The notes under the pieces are model-generated. The model saw only the letters and a list, made by a program, of their open reading frames with translations. It ran no database searches and was not told where the DNA came from. 21,233 nt of DNA from contig JH153106.1 of NCBI GenBank assembly GCA_000226015.1, positions 79,542 to 100,774 on the forward strand, given 5' to 3'. Numbering within the stretch: the stretch's first letter is position 1; every line of letters begins with the position of its first letter. Shown here piece after piece: positions 9,601 through 18,690 of the stretch. A program made the position numbers and the translations under genes. This DNA is from Mnemiopsis leidyi (taxonomy: Eukaryota; Ctenophora; Tentaculata; Lobata; Bolinopsidae).

Positions 9601-12600
9601 TTAATCGGCCTAAGCGGTTTTAAGCCATCCTAATAATGTAATTATAATGGTTTGAAGTTAGATATAAAATATACATAACAAACCGTACTTTTTCGTCCCT
9701 GGTAATCTCAGTGAGATGTGCCAGACTGTCGACCATTGCTCCCTGCACTTCTTTGTACTTCTCCACGTAATCAAATAACATGTCTATACTCTTCCCTTTT
9801 GGAACAGCTTCGTACTCTGAAATTGGAAAATTTAACCGTGAAAATCCAATTTTTTCCAGAATTTACCTACGTCAGTAAGTCAGTAGTAGTCTTCTAACTC
9901 TTAGCACCATGTGTGCTGTAAATCTCTGGAAGTGCACAAAAACTACAAACAATTATTGAGATATCATTAGATACTTTGGGGTCGAAAACAGAGTTAATAA
10001 AATATAAGACGTAAACTCTCAGAATGACATTCGATCTCACACAAAACTGAAGGTTCTAACCCTGAACTCCATTGTAGACTCCAGTACTAACCCTCAACTC
10101 CATTGTAGACTCTAGTACTAACCCTCAACTCCATTGTAGACTCTAGTACTAACCCTCAACTCCATTGTAGACTCTAGTACTAACCTTCAACTCCATTGTA
10201 GACTCCAGTACTAACCCTCAACTCCATTGTAGACTCTAGTACTAACCCTCAACTCCATTGTAGACTCCAGTACTAACCCTCAACTCCATTGTAGACTCTA
10301 GTACTAACCCTCAACTCAATTGTAGACTCTAGTACTAACCCTCAACTCCATTGTAGACTCTAGTACTAACCTTCAACTCTATTGTAGACTCTAGTACTAA
10401 CCCTCAACTCCATTGAAGACTCTAGTACTAACCCTCAACTCTAGGAACCGACCGGATATCCGGCTGAATCCGGTTCCGGCCGGATATCCGGCTTCAAAAT
10501 CCGGTTCCGGTTCCGGTCCGGTTTCAAACCAATTTGCCGGATTTAAACCGGAAATAAAATGTTTTCAAATCAAAATTTTTTTAAAATTTTTTTTTGTAAA
10601 TCAAATAACTGGGACCAGTCCCACTAACTGGGACCAGTCCCACTAACTGGGACCAGTCCCACTAACTAGGACCAGTCCCACTAACTGGGACCAGTCCCAC
10701 TTAGTGGGACCAGTGGAATGCACTCATGTGACATGTATAGTTGTACTGTGNNNNNNNNNNCCTACGTACGTACCTAACCCTCAACTCCATTGTAGACTCT
10801 ACGTACTAACCCTCAACTCCATTGTAGACTCTAGTACTAACCCTCAACCCCGTTGTAGACTCCAGCATCTCCAGGCTTGGATTTGCTAAGAGCGATGCAG
10901 TGGTTGACGTATTGCATCTGCTTCAGCTCCAGAGCAGTTGGTCTCTGTTTAAAGTTCCGTCGTAACATGGTCCTGATCACTCCGCACAACTCTGATTCGT
11001 ATTGTTCACCCACCAACTTCAGTGCTTCTTCTAGAACCTGTTTGTACGATCTAGAGTAAGTCTCAACTTATTGAGTAAAGACTTCATATTTATGTTTATA
11101 AACAAGAGTATTTATTAGGTGAGTCATTGAAGTTGGATGAACTGATGAATTCTGCAGATCCAAACTTGAGCGACTTTTTTAATGGCAACACCTAATTTAC
11201 CTCCCTCCCTAGTCTAACGGTTCATTTTCTTATGAACTATGAGTTAAAGTGTATGTTCATAACTCATGCAGATCATTAGAAAATATTAAGATAACTACTG
11301 TCACCATGGCAACAACCAAATAATTCATGTCACGCGATGTAGCTTGTTTCTTTCCGAATGAATCAACACCGCTAAATGCATTTTACAATGCGAGGAAACT
11401 ACTGTCTCCAAAGAAAGACCCTTGGCTCATGTTATATCGCAAGTAATCAAATTGGCAGTCCCCTGCAACCCACTACCTCAAGTAGGAAGAGCGTGTACAA
11501 GGTTATGTTTCAAAATTTACATCAAGTTATGACGTCAGACCGTGGGGGAGGAACATTTACACGGGATTTGTGACGTCATTAGAAAGTGGACCTGCATTCA
11601 GAAGTCACACTTCGTTTTCGAAGTTCAAAAAATATGTAGAGGTGAAACATAATATCGTTTACCAGTTTTGTGTTAGGAAAAAAGAAATAATCTGAGGCGA
11701 TTATAGTAAATAGCTCCAGCTGAGTTCTTGTAGGAGAGAAACGGCAATAACCACTATTATAGCGCTTTATATGATATAGCACTTTATATGTGAACATATT
11801 TGTACAAAACAATTACCTGAGGGGAATGCTTTATCTGAACCAGGATTGAGGCGATCTCGTTAGCGTCATGAGTAGCTGTAGTGGCCATCTCCAGGATTAT
11901 ACATCCCATACTCCAACAGTCACTTCGTTCATCGTACGGCCGTTCTAACACCTGCAAGCAAGACTAGATCACGTGGCCGCCACATGCAATAATCATGCAG
12001 ATTTCAAGTAGGCTGGCAAGTGGCACTACAAAGTTGAGCTCCTACAATCCAGAAACTTGTAAATCTCACCTCAGGAGCCATCCAGTTCATGGAGCCGACC
12101 ATGGTCCTCGTTTTAGTCCTGGCATCCCCCATGACAGTGGCTACACCAAAGTCCCCGATGCAGATATCGATAGTTGACTTCATGAATATGTTACTGGGTT
12201 TCAGATCCCTGTGTATGACGCCCTAAAGTGGATGAAACAAAACTGTTAAATCAGCAGATCCGTAAGTCGACACATTCCTGACCTACTTAGCATTACAAAT
12301 CTACAGCTCACACCACGCTCTCTCTCCACTTTGCTCCAGGGAGAGTTTCATTATAAACATCAGGTCAGTGATAATGGATGTTATAATTGAGAGGCAGGGC
12401 TAGTAATTGTTCATTGTGTTAGCCTAGCAAGTTTGACTGAGAGCCGAGTTGCTACTTTTATTCCGATCCTCTGCATTTAATTTGCAGGTCTATTGATTAA
12501 AATTAACTTATCCTTATTAGCAAATAGTAAATTTATCCAGAATCTTAATTTTTAGAGTTCACGATATTTATTAAGGTGTTGCTAAATTGCTTCGCATGAC

Positions 12601-14338
12601 AGATGAGAAGCCAGGGACAATCAATGAATATCGAGAAACAATCTAACATGCCAGACCATTCTTGTGACACCTCCCCACGAATATCGTCCTATAGTGATCC
12701 TTAATTTTTTTTTATTGAAAACTTTTCAAATAGTACAGTGAATTATACATGAATGAATGATATAGATAAAAATACAACGAGACCAGGAGAAAAGAAATAG
12801 ACTGCTCTAAAAGTTAGGCCAAACACTGTACCAAATGACGGAAAACCAAAACGTAGATTTGCCTGGCAAGCCAGGCCTACACAAGATGGCTCCTTGGTAA
12901 ACAACTCCAGGTAATGAAGTGCAATCAGTTTTTAATTTTACAATGAATTCAAGAATAAAATGGCAACTCTGACAATCTGTCTCAACACTACATCTTCCTT
13001 ACCTTCTCATGAACAAACGTCATAGCGTCAATAATCTGTCCAATCCACTTTTTGAGGACAAGCTCGTCGAACTTCTCTTTGTTTTCGCGTTTTTTCCGAA
13101 GACAAATCTCGAGGTCACCGAGAGGGTAGTAATCCATCACGATACAGACGAACAGAGCGCCCTCCTCGCGGTCCCATGACACGAAGAACTCTCTGTCAGA
13201 AAGGACGGATTAGATGTTATAATTTCGTCATAATTTCGTAGTTATGAGGAAAACCGACTTAGGCAGCCCAAGGCTGCAAACTGCTTTGTCCTGAACCTGA
13301 TGTATTAAAGCCTTAATAACCAAACTTTTTGAAAGTTTAATGATTATAAAGAACGGTATTTCTGCGGAAGTGTCTCGAATTTTCAAAGATTTTAAACCTC
13401 ATTTCTCAAAATCGATTAGCCCTGCTTTGATTCTCGGAAATGAAAATCTCTCACTTTGCCCAATGAACACGTATAAAGGTCTCAAATTTGATGCAATCCC
13501 CTTGAGATATCTTTCAGTGTGCCAGTCGACTTCGTGTAGAGAAAGGTGCCGCGTTTCCGCAGCACCCGCTACCATAAATTATATGCCCAGAGTAGGACGA
13601 TTTGTCCTAACTGCAGGTTTCATCTAACCGGTGTGCAATGGAGAGACTCGGCCCGGAGGAAGACCCTGTCAGATCAGCCTTAACCTCGACATCAGGTAAG
13701 TATGCTTGTAAAGGCGGTGAACAGGGGTATATATTCAGCACGAAATATTTCCTTGTATTTCATATAAAACATTACATTAATAATGTTTTGCTTTCATTTT
13801 ATTCCGTGAATTATCATATTAAATTATTAGCTCTGGCAGAAAGATAAATATTTATATTTGAAAGAACGCGTGTAAACATTTTACCGTTTGAAAGTTTTTA
13901 AGTTAAATTAGTTAAAGCTCGAAACAGCTTTAAATGCTTGACAGCAAACCTGTAGCCACAAATATAAGGGTGTGCCAACTCTTGGAGAGCCATAGCTTCT
14001 TTAAATGCCTTGTTCGCCTCAGCTTCATCTTTACATTCCATCTTCTTTAGGACGTATCTGTGTTAATAAGTAGATTATTTCCTTGACAACGCCACATTTC
14101 TCTTGAAAATGTTAGCTCGTTCAGATTATAGGCAATGGCTCGTGTAATTTGATATCATCAGTAAATTTTGGTGAATTGAAAAGGACACTGTAAAGTCCTA
14201 GAATGACATCACGGAACAGAAAACAGAGTATTCAACTCAGTGTGCTACTTACTTTTTGCCATCTTCTTTAGCCTCGACAAGGAAGACAGATCCCTGAGCT
14301 CCCTTTCCGAGTCGCTGTGCTAACTTGTAACTCTCCAT
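6693..14338 (-). CDS. STKLD1: STKLD1-like protein: Ser/Thr kinase domain plus armadillo-like repeats (14 exons)
   Basis: Exons in coding order: 14338-14253, 14057-13950, 13192-13003, 12222-12070, 11951-11817, 11037-10842, 9816-9689, 9440-9297, 9095-8913, 8053-7937, 7730-7590, 7297-7163, 7039-6902, 6755-6693 (1917 nt, 638 aa; the human protein is about 680). The start MESYKLAQRLGKGAQG follows an in-frame TAG at 14363-14365. The kinase domain spans about residues 4-275: glycine loop GKGAQG 11-16, ATP-binding Lys33 in YVLKK, probable helix-C Glu49, HRDLKPSN 132-139, DFG 152-154, APE 177-179. It resembles NEK-type kinases. Residues from about 295 to 638 form helical armadillo-like repeats (for example ENACSALWSLS, GSNCCGALWILA, KNACTTIGGI), most encoded by phase-0 exons of 39-61 codons. 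The domain order identifies STKLD1, whose function is unknown. As I recall, the human protein has lost catalytic motifs; here all are intact, so an active kinase is expected. Two X-boxes and several tandem arrays lie in its introns. Confidence 0.87.
7043..7145. repeat. 23-bp tandem repeat abutting the acceptor of STKLD1 exon 13
   Basis: Four full units (7043-7065, 7066-7088, 7089-7111, 7112-7134) and a partial fifth share GTTT.AGTGA.GTCATTATT.AA. On the gene strand the last unit is followed directly by CAG and then exon 13 (first base 7039). Each unit carries a branch-point-like CACTAAAAC or CACTTAAAC. The second unit contains a full TGACGTCA. Confidence 0.85.
7461..7569. repeat. 26-bp tandem repeat in STKLD1 intron 11
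   Basis: A 20-bp partial unit at 7461 is followed by three 26-bp units starting at 7481, 7507 and 7533, and a terminal partial unit. The shared part is AGGTCTACTACTCTAGCT, with a variable CTAGAGC segment. The array starts about 20 bp inside the intron from the exon 11 donor. Confidence 0.8.
7741..7870. repeat. Degenerate G-rich repeat of GGTAACTGGGG type
   Basis: Plus-strand sequence repeats GGTAAC, CTGGGG and GGGTA motifs irregularly over about 130 bases in STKLD1 intron 10. On the gene strand it is C-rich (CCCCAGTTACC) and ends about 10 nt before the exon 11 acceptor region. No strict period could be fixed by eye. Confidence 0.5.
8305..8318. promoter_or_regulatory. RFX X-box-like site in STKLD1 intron 9
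   Basis: GTTGCCATGGTAAC matches GTNRCC-N(0-3)-RGYAAC. It lies between STKLD1 exons 9 and 10. An imperfect relative, GTTGCTATGCAAC, sits at about 8708-8720 in the same intron. Intronic position makes an enhancer or internal-promoter role possible but unproven. Confidence 0.45.
9584..9625. other. Short inverted repeat in STKLD1 intron 7
   Basis: CGCTTA and TAAGCG flank a 7-base spacer within a stretch rich in CCTAAG, TAAGCG and TTAAGCC words. It may be the remnant of a repeat; no function is assigned. Confidence 0.3.
10055..10443. repeat. 31-bp minisatellite, left block of 12 copies
   Basis: The unit contains AACCCTCAACTCCATTGTAG followed by ACTC(T/C)AGTACT. Copies are spaced exactly 31 bp, with ATTGTAGACT at 10071, 10102, 10133 and so on to 10412, then a partial copy. 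On the gene strand each unit reads GTCTACAATGGAGTTGAGG|GTTAGT, that is, the 3-prime end of STKLD1 exon 6 together with its donor. It lies in STKLD1 intron 6. Confidence 0.92.
10444..10560. repeat. CCGG-rich palindromic cluster
   Basis: About 12 CCGG tetramers occur in roughly 110 bases of otherwise AT-rich intron, including the palindrome CCGGATATCCGG twice and tandem TTCCGG. It interrupts the 31-bp minisatellite. A long poly-T/A run follows at about 10575-10595. Confidence 0.7.
10607..10712. repeat. 19-bp tandem repeat with an inverted-repeat core
   Basis: Five units of AACTGGGACCAGTCCCACT start at 10607, 10626, 10645, 10664 and 10683, followed by a diverged partial unit. Each holds the near-palindrome TGGGAC-CA-GTCCCA, so each could fold as a hairpin. 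It lies inside the interruption of the 31-bp minisatellite. Confidence 0.88.
10751..10760. other. Assembly gap (10 N)
   Basis: Ten N bases lie within the repeat complex of STKLD1 intron 6, flanked by array sequence. True gap length and repeat copy number are therefore unknown. Confidence 0.99.
10771..10865. repeat. 31-bp minisatellite, right block of three copies ending in exon 6
   Basis: Three copies of the 31-bp unit. The rightmost one (about 10835-10865) is the genuine 3-prime end of STKLD1 exon 6 with its donor GAGG|GTTAGT. That copy has diverged at two bases (AACGGGG instead of AATGGAG). The block connects the array directly to coding sequence. Confidence 0.88.
11300..11313. promoter_or_regulatory. 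RFX X-box-like site in STKLD1 intron 5
   Basis: GTCACCATGGCAAC fits the X-box consensus GTNRCC-N(0-3)-RGYAAC in full. It lies between STKLD1 exons 5 and 6, about 3 kb inside the gene. Regulatory use is a guess from the motif alone. Confidence 0.45.
11530..11578. promoter_or_regulatory. Pair of TGACGTCA (CRE-type) palindromes
   Basis: Perfect TGACGTCA octamers occur at 11530-11537 and 11571-11578, separated by a GC-richer segment (CCGTGGGGGAGG). TGACGTCA is the CREB/ATF site. The same octamer also sits in the 23-bp array near 7073 and GTGACGTCAC is near position 30, so a dispersed repeat carrying this motif is as likely as a regulatory site. Confidence 0.35.
12223..13002. other. STKLD1 intron 3 with a perfect hairpin
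   Basis: This 780-base intron has no supported exon. At 12861-12876 it contains GCCTGGCAAGCCAGGC, a perfect 7-bp stem with a 2-base loop. A poly-T/A run lies near 12705. Confidence 0.6.
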
Positions 14339-15201
14339 CACCACATGGAACTTATCTCCTAACTACACAGCAGGAGTGTCAACTACAGGTCCATCAGGGA
14401 AACTTGGAAAATACTCCGGTAAAGATTGAATTTTTGTAGGAAAAAAGAAAGTTTTGTAAAGTTCACAGCACATTACGGTGCGATGACATGTGAACTAAGC
14501 TGTGCAAGCTGTTCAGTTATGTTGAGCGAGACTGCTTGCCATCTTACGTGCATAGTGCAATGTAGCTGGCTTAGAGCTCTGCCCTATACAATGCAAATAT
14601 GTGCTGAGAAGAGAAAAAAGTGTGCTGAAGTGCCACAAAATAAACGAAATCTCCTTGTCGACCGCAGGATTATTGTATCAAAAACGGGAATCGTTGTAGA
14701 AAAGGTAGAGGAGTTATACCTAAACTAACGGTCGGTTAAAAAGAAACGCCGCACAAAAGACAGACCGTTTACAACACCACGATAGACAAAAAAGGGGGAA
14801 GATGGTGGTATAAGAACAAAGACGTATAGGTTGCTATTAGAAACGAGTGCAGGGTAAGGGAAACCAGGCATGTAACTCAAACCTGGTTAAGGAACGCTGG
14901 AGCCACTCCGATCATGACAACTAGGACCTAGGATAGGACGGCAGGGTTAATGGCTGAGATCTTATAATACCATTACAGAGGGCCAACCATTGTGTTACCT
15001 CTTCCGAGTTATCGTAACTCGATTTCAATCGATAAATTAATTTCTATTGGATTGAGTTTCGTATCGCGGGTATCGAGTCCTGATTTTCATAAGCAGTAAA
15101 AGTCAAATGGGTGGTATCTACTGTTGTAAAAATTCAAAATGTTATACAAAAATGTCACTTTTTAGTCACTTTTAGAATCATTGAACGTTCCCCTAGGAAT
15201 G

Positions 15202-15230
15202 TATAAAAGCGTAGTCATTATTCCTCAGTC
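15202..15230 (+). promoter_or_regulatory. Possible plus-strand TATA/initiator core promoter
   Basis: TATAAAAG at 15202-15209 is followed 23 bases later by TCAGTC (15225-15230), an arthropod/metazoan-style initiator at the correct spacing. GC-rich sequence (GCAGGCCGGCTGCGG) follows. No downstream plus-strand coding exon was found, so this could drive a non-coding transcript, belong to an old LTR element, or be chance. Confidence 0.3.
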
Positions 15231-16222
15231 AGAGCAAGAGCAGGCCGGCTGCGGCTAGTCTGCTAAAGTAATAATTTAAAATACGACGATCGATACTTGT
15301 GGGAAGGTGTCACAATTATTTTTCAGACAAGTTCAGGGGTTTCTCAATATGCTGATAGGTCGTATCGTACTTCTCATTTAACAATCGAAGTCACAGAGTC
15401 ACATGTCAAAACAAACTTGGGGCAACAGATCCTCAGAGTAAACACTCCTCATTGATATTTTGAAAAAGATTGATCGCGATTATTTTGTAACAGGTAATTT
15501 CCTTTGAAAGTTCTTTTCAAGCTGGCTGGCCTAAATTATCAAATATCTGCTGAATTTAGCGTTCAAACTTTTGTTGAAGATCTATTTAAATGAGAGAAAA
15601 TCCTGGGAAAAGGTTCAGGATACGATAACCTAAGTATTTCAAATATGAAATTTAACTAATTATCAATATAATTATTACTTAAATCATTTGAAAATACTGT
15701 ATTAATCTTAACAAAATGATTGAATCGAAATACGTTGCTCAATCATTGTCATGATCATAAAACGATTCAATTTTATTCTATGAGTACATTTATGTAATTA
15801 ACCCAACTTTGTTAAGACCAACTAAGTCGAAGTAGGCTAAGGGTTACAAGTTTCATTCTTTTTTATTCTATTTGTGAGAGCCCAGAGGGTTATATAATGT
15901 TATTTTATGTCACGCACAATTCGTTTAGAGACTTAGCAAACTGAGCACCTTAATTTTTCAGATTAATTTTTCGTGATTAATGTGACGCAGTTATACCCTC
16001 GTACTCTGAGGACCATACGTTATGCATGGCCCGATAAGTGCGAAAGTATTATTAGTTATAATGCCCAACGTTGATTAGTCGAGACTTTAAAAATGAAAGT
16101 AAAAACACGCGTGCGCTTGCCATATTTTTTTCTGGGAGAGTATTGTCAAAACTAAAAGTTGTTTAAGGCTGTTTCAATTGGTGTTTTGATAAAGATCCTA
16201 GGGCTAAACTCTAAGTATTATA

Positions 16223-16228
16223 TTTATT
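16223..16228 (-). terminator. Polyadenylation signal AATAAA for the membrane-protein gene
   Basis: AATAAA on the minus strand, about 180 nt downstream of the TAG at 16408-16410. It is the nearest canonical hexamer in the correct orientation. Confidence 0.45.
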
Positions 16229-16407
16229 TTAGCTTGAAACAAATTATGAAATATAACCTCCCGGAGGGTAATATGATATATAGCAGCTCTCAGGCCCACA
16301 TTACTTTGATACTTCAAACCTTTAGTTAGGAATCATGCAGGATTTTATGTCACATAAGAATCTTTGTACCATCTAATATTAGAAAATCAAAATTATCAAA
16401 TAAAAAG

Positions 16408-18198
16408 CTATTCAACTGCAGTAATACCATTGTTAACTTCACTTGAACTTGTTATGTTCACCAACTGATTCATTGAAGAGACACTATCTGATTTGGCGAT
16501 GACATGGGACTTTGCAACAACAATTACATTGCTTTTAGCTACCTCTGCATCAGTAACAACAATCCCATTTTCAGAGCACATTGGCAAATCTGGTAATGGG
16601 TCATTTGGCAAGTGATTATTAGGAGTTTGTTGACTGGACATTAAATCAACATTTTCTACGTTGATAAGATTATTTTCTGAGTTTACACCACGCTCTGTAA
16701 GTTCTTGAGCATCAATTACAGATCCATTTTCAAGGGGTGTAGGTAAATCAGGCAGGGGTCCTTTTTTCGATAGAGAGTCACTAGTTTTTTCACTGCAATA
16801 CTGATGTAAATCATCATTATTCGAAATGACAAGATTATTTACATTTGGATTTGCTGAGTCCAGATCAGTAGCTTTGCTGTTCAATAGATCTGTTACTGTA
16901 TCTGACAAGCTGTTTGTAAAACTGCCATCATTGTTTTTAAGAGAATCTGCGATGGTCTGATCATCGCAAGTATTTCCATGTATGAAGCTTTGTTCGTCCA
17001 TACTGGCAACAACACTCAACCTACCTGGATTTGTTTCGTTGGACATAGTATGAGAAATTATTGGAAAATCAGCGTTTGGCTTCGTTGAAATGTTGCTGGA
17101 AATAGAACAATCAGAAGCAGCAACTGATTTCCTCGCCTCATAGACAAGGGTTGCTTGTGAGGGACCACTTGAGACGCTGCCATCATACCCTGTATCAGCT
17201 TGCTTGTTTGTTGAATTGACTGTGCCAGAGCTTTCAGAATGTTCACTTCCAGCTGCTGAGACTTTATGACCTTTTCTTAGAATAGAAGTACTTTTCTTTT
17301 TCATACCAATGTAAGATTTTCTTCGTTTGACATTGGCAGAGGCCATTTTATTGTATTCTTCATTTCTAAAACTGACTTGGGTCTTTCGAGCATTGCTTGA
17401 CCTGTCACTTAAATTAGATCTACTATTATTCATATCAACAGTTAGAACTTCAGAGCGTGATTTGAGATCGCAATCAGAGAGACTTCCAAGTGATCCCCTA
17501 AACTTTTTGGTTCGACTATACGCGGATCTTGGGGTTGACATGCCACTACCAGTATATGTTGCAGTATTGTAACCACTTTTGTTGTTGCTTAACTCTTGAG
17601 CCTTAGCCAGAGCTTGATACCTGTGTTGCATGATGAGCTCTTTTCTGGCATCACGTGCTTCTGTTCTAGCATCAGACGAATGAGAGGAAACAAGGACAGT
17701 GACATTAGTTTGCGAGCCAGCATCCTTTGTGTGCCTGAGATAAGTGATGGTGTAAACGATCTGAACTTGCTTTTTGTTTATGAATTGTGATACCCTATTC
17801 CCACACGGGGGTTGAAAAGTCCCTCTACTGAACCTTATTGGATCAAGAGGATGTATTATATGAACATATTGACATGAGTGTAAAGATCATAAAATTATAA
17901 AAATCATTCAGGGACTCAGTTGGTGTATTAGTTTCAACAAACGCAGCTAAAGTAAATTATTCTTGTTTGGCCCAGATATATCTCACATGCTTGCAAAGGG
18001 AAGTAGTGTGTCCACAGCCTGAGCTATGAAGTGGAGTAATAAGAGGAAGCCCCAACAACAAAATGAGCTCTTAGGTCAGCAAATAAAATGAATTATACTT
18101 ACAAAGTTGCAGATTGAGCTTGTGCAGAAGATGAAAAGGCGGATGAACCACAGCCCATAAACGAATGTTGTGAGCACCCAAGGGTCTTTTAAAGAAGA
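16408..18198 (-). CDS. 3-prime end of a membrane protein, possibly a rhodopsin-like GPCR (TM7 plus long cytoplasmic tail)
   Basis: Two exons are modelled: 18198-18103 (32 codons, donor GTAAGT) and 17760-16408 (450 codons plus TAG). The first encodes a hydrophobic helix, DPWVLTTFVYGLWFIRLFIF, then CTSSICNF. The second continues IVYTITYLRHTKD. The joined NFIVY sits where class A GPCRs have NPxxY at the end of TM7, followed by a basic juxtamembrane stretch. The rest is a long, Ser/Asn-rich, probably disordered tail with a basic patch (KRRKSYIGMKKKSTSILRKG) and an internal duplication: PLPDLP..ENG..V.DA.E occurs twice, near 16690-16765 and 16535-16605. The large open frame (over 400 codons) is strong evidence of coding. 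The GPCR call is weak: P7.50 is replaced by F, TM1-6 are not found in the window, and the acceptor at 17761 has a poor pyrimidine tract. It is either truncated by the window edge, with the transposon lying in an intron, or a gene fragment. Confidence 0.5.
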
Positions 18199-18456
18199 CT
18201 GTGCATATGATCGACTAAGTCACATAACATCCAAAAATACTTTCTGATGCCATTTTCCTAAGAGTTTTTGATGAATTAGGTGTAACTTTTCTCAATCAAT
18301 TAAAGTTGCTTATCAATTGATTTATATTAACATTTGGCTATTGACATCAATTTTTGTCAAAAAAGGTTGCCCTGCTAAAAGAGTTGGGCTCTTAGTTCTT
18401 ACAGGTGGTATACTGTAACACATAAAAAACCTTTTAAATATATATATATATATATT

Positions 18457-18534
18457 TTAAGATGCAAAGAGCTTATTCTTCTTCCAATCGCACAAAAACT
18501 TGTCCTTAAAGATCTTAAGCTGTTCCTTGGTATA
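18457..18534 (-). CDS. Possible terminal exon of an unidentified gene
   Basis: A strong acceptor (a TTTCTTTCTTTTTGAGCAG tract) precedes a 25-codon open frame, YTKEQLKIFKDKFLCDWKKN and five more residues, ending in TAA. The composition (Lys-rich, with Trp and Cys) looks protein-like, but it is short and I found no upstream partner exon. It might belong to a gene starting beyond the window, or be chance. Confidence 0.2.
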   Translation of the reverse strand, partial: YTKEQLKIFKDKFLCDWKKNKLFAS

Positions 18535-18682
18535 CTGCTCAAAAAGAAAGAAATAGAATTCCCAACTTACCTACAAATGCATAGTGGTTCAACTAGGTTA
18601 AGATATCATCTCATTATTATAACCTATCTGTTACCTCAAATGACGAACCTAGAATTACTCGCAATTACATCAGTTTTGATAT

Positions 18683-18690
18683 GGTCGCTG
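18683..18690. repeat. Left target-site duplication GGTCGCTG
   Basis: Identical to 19915-19922 directly beyond the right terminus of the hAT-type element. An exact 8-bp match suggests a fairly young insertion. Confidence 0.85.

Larger units (their letters stand above)
14341..16407. other. Intergenic region between the membrane-protein gene and STKLD1
   Basis: No coding exon is convincing. The part nearest 14341 should hold the STKLD1 promoter and 5-prime UTR; an acceptor-like CTGCTGTGTAG just before the start suggests a 5-prime UTR intron may end there. A perfect hairpin GAGTTA-TCG-TAACTC lies near 15005-15020. A 100-codon plus-strand frame at 14426-14728 has no recognisable motif and I do not treat it as a gene. 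Confidence 0.45.
18199..18690. other. Region between the membrane-protein exons and the transposon
   Basis: Mostly AT-rich sequence with one possible minus-strand terminal exon (18457-18534) and a short (TA) repeat at about 18438-18456. No TM1-TM6 coding was seen here. Confidence 0.4.

Noticed and set aside
11521..11580. CREB-responsive promoter
   Set aside because: The TGACGTCA motif also occurs within tandem and inverted repeats in this window, so repeat origin explains it equally well; no nearby start site is known.
13340..13627. 95-codon plus-strand frame in STKLD1 intron 2
   Set aside because: No recognised domain or clear codon pattern, and it lies antisense to the gene. Transcription is not excluded.
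14426..14728. 100-codon plus-strand Cys-rich frame
   Set aside because: No signal peptide, domain or splice partner; likely chance in the region upstream of STKLD1.
17058..17790. Several frames overlapping the long tail exon of the membrane protein
   Set aside because: They are shadows of the 450-codon exon in other frames or on the opposite strand.
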